Assembly (NCBI GenBank): GCA_934504065.1
Contig: CAKSVQ010000086.1
Location: 1-9,593 of the forward strand
Direction of reading: 5' to 3'
DNA length: 9,593 nucleotides
Source of the DNA: an uncultured Dysosmobacter sp.
GTDB taxonomy: Bacteria > Bacillota > Clostridia > Oscillospirales > Oscillospiraceae
The first letter of the stretch is position 1, and every line of letters starts with the position of its first letter. Below, piece by piece: positions 4,819-9,593 of the stretch. The position numbers were made by a program, and so were the translations under genes. The notes below the pieces were generated by a model that made no database searches, was not told where the DNA came from, and worked only from the letters and a program-made list of their open reading frames with translations.

Positions 4819-5997
4819 ATGAGAGGCAAAAAGCAGAAGGAACCTGCCGGCATGAATCCGGCGGAAATCTTCGCGGCTCTGGCTCTGCTGGAGAAAGAGC
4901 GCAACATCCCCCAGTCCTTTATGATGGATAAGATCATTCAAGCCATCACCACCGCCTATAAGCGGGACCATGACGGCGTGGAAAACGTCATTGTGGACGT
5001 AGATGAAGCCCACCAGACCCTGAAGATGTACGTACAGAAAAACGTGGTGGACGAGGAGGACTATGTCGACCCCGCCAACGAGATGACGCTGGCCGAGGCC
5101 AAGGCCCTGTCCGCCAAATACGAGATCGGCGATATTGTGAACATCCCCGTGGACAACACCGAGTTTGGCCGCATCGCCGCGGGCAACGGCAAGCAGGTCA
5201 TCATTCAGGGCCTGCGGGAGGCCGAGCGCGGGCAGGTGTATGACGAGTTCAACTCCAAGCAGCATGAGATCCTCACCGGTGTGGTCACCCGCATCGACCC
5301 CCGCAACGGCAACGTGTCCCTGCGCATCGGCACCGGAACGGAATCCACCGAGGCGCTGCTGATGGCAGGCGAGCAGGTCCCCGGCGAAGAGCTTTCCGAG
5401 GGGATGCACGTGAAGGTCTATGTGGTGGACGTGCGCCGCTCTACCCGCGGGCCTCAGATTTTGATCTCCCGCACCCATCCGGGCCTTGTCAAGCGCCTGT
5501 TCGAGCTGGAGGTGCCCGAAATTTACGACGGTACCGTGGAGGTCAAGTCCATCGCCCGGGAAGCGGGCAGCCGCACCAAGATGGCCGTCTGGAGCAACGA
5601 CGAAAACGTGGACCCCATTGGCGCGTGCGTGGGCCCCAAGGGCCAGCGCGTGGGCGCCATTGTGGAGGAGCTGCGCGGCGAGAAGATCGACATCATCAAA
5701 TACAGTGAGGACGCCGCCGTGTTCATCGCCGCTGCGCTGGCTCCCGCCGACGTGGTGGATGTCTGGATGGCGGACGAGGGCAAGGCCTGCCGCGTGATCG
5801 TGCCGGACGACCAGCTGTCCCTTGCCATCGGCAAGGAGGGTCAGAACGCCCGTCTAGCCGCCCGCCTCACCGGATACAAGATCGACATCAAGCCCCAGAG
5901 CTATAAAGACCCCGAGGACGGCGTGGACGAGGACAATGTGACCTTCCTCGACGAGGAGGCCCCCCAGTCCCCCGCCGCCGAGACGGAAGAGGCCTGA
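4819..5997 (+). CDS. nusA: Transcription termination/antitermination factor NusA
   Basis: RNA polymerase-associated elongation factor that enhances pausing and intrinsic termination. The 392 residues show the Firmicutes layout without the C-terminal acidic repeats of proteobacterial NusA. An RNA-polymerase-binding N-terminal domain (about 12-140, starting NPAEIFAALALLEKERNIPQ) is followed by an S1 domain (about 150-220, ILTGVVTRIDPRNGNVSLRIG). KH1 carries GPKG at 272-275 (VGPKGQRVGAIVEELRGEKID) and KH2 carries GKEG at 338-341 (IGKEGQNARLAARLTGYKI). An acidic tail closes the protein. AAGGAG lies 7 bases before ATG 4819. An alternative ATG at 4852 would give the shorter canonical N-terminus beginning MNPAEIF; its AAGGA is about 10 bases away, so the first start is slightly preferred. 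It may autoregulate through the rimP leader hairpin. Confidence 0.97.
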   Translation: MRGKKQKEPAGMNPAEIFAALALLEKERNIPQSFMMDKIIQAITTAYKRDHDGVENVIVDVDEAHQTLKMYVQKNVVDEEDYVDPANEMTLAEAKALSAKYEIGDIVNIPVDNTEFGRIAAGNGKQVIIQGLREAERGQVYDEFNSKQHEILTGVVTRIDPRNGNVSLRIGTGTESTEALLMAGEQVPGEELSEGMHVKVYVVDVRRSTRGPQILISRTHPGLVKRLFELEVPEIYDGTVEVKSIAREAGSRTKMAVWSNDENVDPIGACVGPKGQRVGAIVEELRGEKIDIIKYSEDAAVFIAAALAPADVVDVWMADEGKACRVIVPDDQLSLAIGKEGQNARLAARLTGYKIDIKPQSYKDPEDGVDEDNVTFLDEEAPQSPAAETEEA

Positions 5998-6019
5998 GGA
6001 AAGAAAGGCGGTCCAACCG

Positions 6020-6298
6020 ATGCCGAAAGTGAAAAAAATTCCCCAGCGGCAGTGTGTCGGCTGCCGTGAGATGAAAGAAAAGAAGTCCCTGCTCCGGATG
6101 GTACGCTCCCCGGAGGGGGAGGTAAGTCTGGACTTCGGGGGCAAAAAGCCGGGCCGCGGCGCCTATGTGTGCCACAGCGTGGAGTGCCTGAAAAAGGCCC
6201 GGAAATCCCGGGCGCTGGAGCGGGCCTTTGAAACGGCCATCCCCGCCGAGGTCTATGACGCCATGGAAGCGGAGCTGGGAGGCGAAAATGGACAGTAA
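6020..6298 (+). CDS. rnpM: RNase P modulator RnpM (YlxR family)
   Basis: Small basic RNA-binding protein of the YlxR (DUF448) family. The Bacillus subtilis member, RnpM, binds the RNase P RNA and lowers its activity. The 92 residues hold the family signature: RQCVGCREMKEKKSLLRMVR near the N-terminus and PGRGAYVCHSVECLKKA in the middle. Four cysteines are present (12, 15, 51, 56) in a CxxC...CxxxxC arrangement. Only 22 bases separate it from nusA. It overlaps the next gene by 11 bases, indicating coupled translation. The ribosome site is within AAAGGCGG, about 8 bases before ATG. Confidence 0.95.
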   Translation: MPKVKKIPQRQCVGCREMKEKKSLLRMVRSPEGEVSLDFGGKKPGRGAYVCHSVECLKKARKSRALERAFETAIPAEVYDAMEAELGGENGQ

Positions 6299-6911
6299 CC
6301 ACATTCTCTCCCTGCTGGGCCTTGCGCTGCGGGGCAAGCGGCTGGCCGTGGGTGAAGAGCCCGTGGAGGCCGTGGCCCGCGCCCGGGACGCCCGGGTACT
6401 GCTGCTGGCTTCCGACGCGGCGGACAACACCCGCCGCCGGGTGGAGCATTTTGCGGACGCGGGCCAGTGCCTGTGGCTGCGGCTGCCCTTCACCAAAGAA
6501 GAGCTGGGCCGCCAGCTGGGCCGCTCCTCCGTGGCGGTGGCCGCCGTGACCGACGTGGGCCTTGCCGCCGCGCTGGTGGGCAAGCTGGCGCAGCTGGACC
6601 CCGCCGCTTACGGCGAAGCCGCCCAGCGGCTGGACGTGAAGGCCAAACGGGCGGCAGAGCGCCGCGCCGAGATGCACGCCCACGAAAAGAACCTCCGTGC
6701 CGGACGGCATAAGGCCAAGGCGGCCCCGGCCGCTGAAAAGCCGCAGGCGGCTTCCCCCGCCCGCCCCGCCGGAGACAAGACCAAGCCTGCGGCCCCCCGC
6801 CGCAGTTCCCGGCCCTCCAAGGAAAACCGCCCCCGGCCGCGGGCAAATCCTTACGCCCACAGCCGCCCTGTGAAAAAGGGCAAGGGCTCCTTCCGCAAGA
6901 AGGAATCGTGA
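6288..6911 (+). CDS. ylxQ: L7Ae-family ribosomal protein YlxQ with long basic, low-complexity C-terminal extension
   Basis: The first ~105 residues of 207 form an L7Ae/L30e-like RNA-binding domain: HILSLLGLALRGKRLAVGEE, then RDARVLLLASDAADNTRRR, LPFTKEELGRQLGRSSVAVAAVTD and VGLAAALVGKL. Proteins of this family usually end at about 100 residues. Here another ~100 residues follow, rich in Lys, Arg, Ala and Pro (segments such as AAPAAEKPQAASPARPAGDK and KKGKGSFRKKES), probably disordered and nucleic-acid binding. The start at ATG 6288 is chosen because GGGAGG lies 5 bases upstream and the L7Ae domain begins there. It overlaps the rnpM stop by 11 bases. The family gene always sits between rnpM and infB in Firmicutes. 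The precise role is unsettled; kink-turn RNA binding is expected from the fold. Confidence 0.9.
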   Translation: MDSNHILSLLGLALRGKRLAVGEEPVEAVARARDARVLLLASDAADNTRRRVEHFADAGQCLWLRLPFTKEELGRQLGRSSVAVAAVTDVGLAAALVGKLAQLDPAAYGEAAQRLDVKAKRAAERRAEMHAHEKNLRAGRHKAKAAPAAEKPQAASPARPAGDKTKPAAPRRSSRPSKENRPRPRANPYAHSRPVKKGKGSFRKKES

Positions 6912-6952
6912 GCGTTTTAACTGAACATTCCCGCTGAAAGAGGTGTATTTGA

Positions 6953-9316
6953 TTGGGTATGGAAAAATACAGAGTGCATGAGGTGGCGAAGGACTTCGGC
7001 CTGCCCACCAAGACCATTACCGAGATTCTGACGAAATACGCGACGGCCCCCAAGAACCATATGCAGGTCCTCACCGACCGGGAGCTGTCCTTGATCTTTG
7101 ATTACCTGACCCAGCACAATCAGGTCTCCAGCATCCAGACGATCTTCGCGGATACGTATCAGCCCAAGGCAGAGCAGCCCAAGGCCGCCGCAAAGCCCGC
7201 GGGCAAGGCTGACGCGCCCAAAAAGGACGCGTCGAAGTCCGAGCAGTCCAAGCCCGTCCAGACCAGCGCCCCGGCTGCGGCCAAGCCCGCCGCCGCGCCT
7301 GCTGTCACGGCGGCCCCCATCACCACCCGCGTGCCCCAGAAGAAGATCGTGGACACCCGCAAGGGTGGCGACGTGAACCTCGCCAAGTACGACGAGCGTC
7401 TGGAGGACCTGGGCGGCGAGCGCGGCGCCCGGATGCAGCAGAAGGCCGGAAAGGAAAAGTTCCGCAACAGCAACCAGCGCCGGGGCGGCATGAGCTTTTC
7501 CAACAAGCGCCGTCAGGACGAGGCGGAGAAAATGCGTCGGTTGCAGCTGGAGATCGCCAAAAAGGCTCCCGTCAAGGTGCAGATCCCGGATGAGATCAGC
7601 GTGGGCGAGCTGGCCAGCCGCATGAAGAAGACCGGCGCGGAGGTGGTCAAGTGCCTGATGAAAAACGGCGTGATGGCCTCGCTGAGTCAGGTCATCGACT
7701 TTGACACCGCCGCCATCATCGCCGAGGAAATGGGCTGCAAGGTGGAAAAGGAAGTCGTTGTCACCATCGAAGAAAAGCTCATCGACGTCTCCGAGGACAA
7801 GGCCGAGGATCTGGTGCCCCGCGCCCCCGTGGTGGTGGTCATGGGCCACGTCGACCACGGCAAGACCTCCCTGCTGGATACCATCCGCAATACCTCCGTT
7901 GCCTCCGGCGAGGCAGGCGGCATCACCCAGCACATCGGTGCCTATCAGGTGCAGGTGAACGGCAAGCCCATCACCTTCCTTGATACCCCGGGCCACGAGG
8001 CGTTCACCTCCATGCGTGCCCGCGGCGCCATGATCACCGACATTGCCATTTTGATGGTCGCCGCGGACGACGGCATCATGCCCCAGACCGTGGAGTCCAT
8101 CAACCACGCCAAGGCTGCGGGCATTCCCATCATCGTGGCCATCAACAAGATCGATAAGGAAAACGCCAACCCCGACCGGGTGCTCCAGCAGCTCACGGAG
8201 TACGGTCTGGTGCCCGAGGAGTGGGGCGGCGAGACCATCGTCTGCAAGGTTTCCGCCAAGAAGAACATCGGCATTGACAACCTGCTGGAAAATCTGGTGC
8301 TGCTGGCTGAGATTCAGGAGCTGAAGGCCAACCCCAACCGGGCGGGACAGGGCACCGTGATCGAGGCCCGACTGGACAAGGGCCGCGGCCCCGTCGCAAC
8401 GCTGCTGGTGCAAAACGGCACCCTCAAGCAGGGCGACATCATCATCGCCGGCACCGCCGTGGGCCGCGTGCGCACCATGCTGGACTATAAGGGCAACCGC
8501 CTTACCGAGGCAGGCCCCTCCGTCCCCGTGGAGATCGCGGGCCTTTCCGAAGCACCTTCCGCCGGCTCTCCCTTCTTCGCCGTGGCGGACGAGCGCATGG
8601 CCCGCGAGCTGGTGGAGCAGCGCAAAGCCGAGGAAAAGGCCAAGGCCGCCGCGCCCATCCAGAAGGTCTCTTTGGAGAACCTCTTCGACCAGATCCAGGC
8701 AGGCGAGCGCAAGGAGCTGGCCCTGATCGTCAAGGCCGACGTGCAGGGCAGCGTGGAGGCCGTCAAGTCCTCTTTGGAAAAGCTCAGCAACGACGAAGTC
8801 AACGTCCGCGTCATTCACGGCGGCGTGGGCGCCATCAACGAGTCCGACGTGATGCTGGCCGCTTCCTCCAACGCCATTATCGTTGGCTTTAACGTCCGGC
8901 CCGATGCCGCCGCCCGCGACGGCGCCCAGCGCCAGAACGTGGATATGCGGATGTACCGCGTGATCTATGACTGCATCGACGAGATCACCGCCGCCATGAA
9001 GGGCATGCTGGCCCCCAAGTACCGCGAGGTGGTGCTGGGCCACGCCGAGGTGCGCCAGACCTATAAGGTCTCCGGCATCGGCACTGTGGCGGGCTGCTAT
9101 GTGACGGACGGCAAAATCGTCCGCGCCTGCTCCGTCCGCGTGGTGCGGGACGGCATCGTGATCCACGAGGGCGCGCTGGCCTCCCTAAAGCGCTTCAAGG
9201 ATGACGCCAAGGAGGTCGTGCAGCGCTTCGAGTGCGGCCTGACCGTTGAGAAGTTCAACGACATCAAGGAAGGCGACATCATCGAAGGCTACACCATGGA
9301 GGAAATCCCCAGATAA
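6953..9316 (+). CDS. infB: Translation initiation factor IF-2
   Basis: GTPase that brings initiator fMet-tRNA to the 30S subunit and promotes 50S joining. From TTG 6953 it has 787 residues. An IF2_N subdomain ([14 protein letters not shown]) is followed by an Ala/Lys/Pro-rich linker (about 65-185). A second IF2_N-like domain (about 205-265) starts [16 protein letters not shown]. The G domain holds G1 GHVDHGKTS (298-306), G2 GGITQHIG, G3 DTPGHE (from 344), G4 NKID (398-401) and G5 VSAKKNIG. Domains II-IV follow, with the fMet-tRNA-binding C2 domain ending [21 protein letters not shown] lies 7 bases before TTG 6953 and 13 before the in-frame ATG 6959; spacing favours TTG, though ATG would give the canonical MEKYRVHE start. 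All GTP-binding motifs are intact. Confidence 0.97.
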   Translation: MGMEKYRVHEVAKDFGLPTKTITEILTKYATAPKNHMQVLTDRELSLIFDYLTQHNQVSSIQTIFADTYQPKAEQPKAAAKPAGKADAPKKDASKSEQSKPVQTSAPAAAKPAAAPAVTAAPITTRVPQKKIVDTRKGGDVNLAKYDERLEDLGGERGARMQQKAGKEKFRNSNQRRGGMSFSNKRRQDEAEKMRRLQLEIAKKAPVKVQIPDEISVGELASRMKKTGAEVVKCLMKNGVMASLSQVIDFDTAAIIAEEMGCKVEKEVVVTIEEKLIDVSEDKAEDLVPRAPVVVVMGHVDHGKTSLLDTIRNTSVASGEAGGITQHIGAYQVQVNGKPITFLDTPGHEAFTSMRARGAMITDIAILMVAADDGIMPQTVESINHAKAAGIPIIVAINKIDKENANPDRVLQQLTEYGLVPEEWGGETIVCKVSAKKNIGIDNLLENLVLLAEIQELKANPNRAGQGTVIEARLDKGRGPVATLLVQNGTLKQGDIIIAGTAVGRVRTMLDYKGNRLTEAGPSVPVEIAGLSEAPSAGSPFFAVADERMARELVEQRKAEEKAKAAAPIQKVSLENLFDQIQAGERKELALIVKADVQGSVEAVKSSLEKLSNDEVNVRVIHGGVGAINESDVMLAASSNAIIVGFNVRPDAAARDGAQRQNVDMRMYRVIYDCIDEITAAMKGMLAPKYREVVLGHAEVRQTYKVSGIGTVAGCYVTDGKIVRACSVRVVRDGIVIHEGALASLKRFKDDAKEVVQRFECGLTVEKFNDIKEGDIIEGYTMEEIPR

Positions 9317-9320
9317 ATAT

Positions 9321-9535
9321 TCGAATTCGAAAAAGTGGCTTTGCCACTTTTTCGAGGAGGCTTCGCTGCGCTCTGCGCCTCGGTTGGCCGCGATGCGGCC
9401 AATACGTCACCGTCGCGGCGATACGATTCCCGGCGCTGTTTGCGCCGCCAATCGTGCCGCTTCCTCGAAACAGCCTCGCTTCATCCGCCGCTGGCGGCGC
9501 TTCGGCTGTTTCCACTCGCTCCGCGCAAGGAGGAA
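9321..9535 (+). repeat. Hairpin-rich intergenic repeat element, copy C
   Basis: About 215 bases after infB without a credible gene. In order: hairpin TCGAAAAAGTGGC-TTT-GCCACTTTTTCGA (9327-9355); GAGGAGGCTTCGCTGCGCT (9354-9372); hairpin TTGGCCGC-GAT-GCGGCCAA (9384-9402); nested stems ACGATT/AATCGT around GGCGC/GCGCC (about 9423-9454); stem GAAACAGCC/GGCTGTTTC (9467-9512) enclosing GCCGC/GCGGC; then CGCTCCGCGCAA (9517-9528). Copy A has the first, second, third and last modules in the same order when read on the minus strand. The first hairpin, with its T run, could also help terminate the infB transcript. Confidence 0.78.
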
Positions 9536-9538
9536 CCA

Positions 9539-9593
9539 GTGAAACGCTTTTCACTGGTGACGGAAATACTGGGAGGCCCGCAGGCCGAGACAG
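9539..9593 (+). CDS. Start of an unrecognised gene, cut by the window edge
   Basis: GTG at 9539 follows AAGGAGG with 5 bases of spacing and opens a frame that stays open to the window end, encoding 18 residues beginning MKRFSLVTEILGGPQAE. This is not the usual N-terminus of RbfA, which often follows infB. The start codon lies inside a hairpin, CCAGTGAAA/TTTCACTGG (9536-9557), which might limit initiation. Too little is visible to name a product, and the call could be wrong. Confidence 0.4.
   Translation, partial: MKRFSLVTEILGGPQAET

Noticed and set aside
4666..5478. 270-aa minus-strand frame opposite nusA
   Set aside because: Antisense of a conserved gene, no domain and no supporting ribosome site noted.
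5901..6860. 319-aa and 231-aa minus-strand frames opposite rnpM/ylxQ
   Set aside because: Shadows produced by GC-rich third positions; the plus-strand genes are conserved and have good ribosome sites.
6917..9166. 749-aa open frame on the minus strand opposite infB
   Set aside because: Antisense shadow of infB; composition is low-complexity His/Gly/Asp/Leu and no domain is recognised.
1..9593. tRNA, rRNA or insertion sequence
   Set aside because: No cloverleaf-like tRNA ends, rRNA segments or transposase frames were recognised on either strand.

Overview
The window looks like a chromosomal piece from a GC-rich Clostridia-class Firmicute, plausibly a gut Oscillospiraceae-type anaerobe (inferred from gene order, strong AGGAGG-type ribosome binding sites and GC-rich coding, not from a database match). 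It joins a conserved translation/transcription operon to a small accessory peptide-export locus.

Left part (1-1020): the 3' part of a zinc/manganese-type ABC-3 permease gene, a very strong perfect-stem terminator, and a block of nested hairpins (repeat element A). Accessory locus (1022-3981): on the minus strand, a 68-aa peptide with a textbook double-glycine leader, an intrinsic-terminator-like hairpin, then a 751-aa C39-peptidase ABC exporter expected to cleave that leader and export the core. A 76-aa XRE-type regulator is transcribed divergently. The AT-rich space between them holds a good minus-strand promoter whose -35 box lies inside a perfect 7+3+7 palindrome, a likely operator. No modification enzyme or immunity gene is visible.

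Right part (4067-9593): an extended -10 promoter, a leader with an attenuator-like hairpin, then rimP, nusA, rnpM (ylxR), ylxQ with an unusual basic tail, and infB, in the classic Firmicutes order. A short partial reading frame of unknown function begins at the right edge.

The least explained signal is a family of hairpin-rich intergenic elements found three times (A after the exporter, B between rimP and nusA, C after infB). Each begins within about 12 bases of the stop codon of the gene it follows, in that gene's sense orientation. The copies differ in sequence, but several differences are compensatory, so the hairpins stay paired. A second point of interest is the peptide/exporter pair: the core has a CPxC motif, the exporter has a His/Asp-rich extracytoplasmic loop, and a metal permease gene lies next to it. 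A role in metal handling is only a hypothesis.
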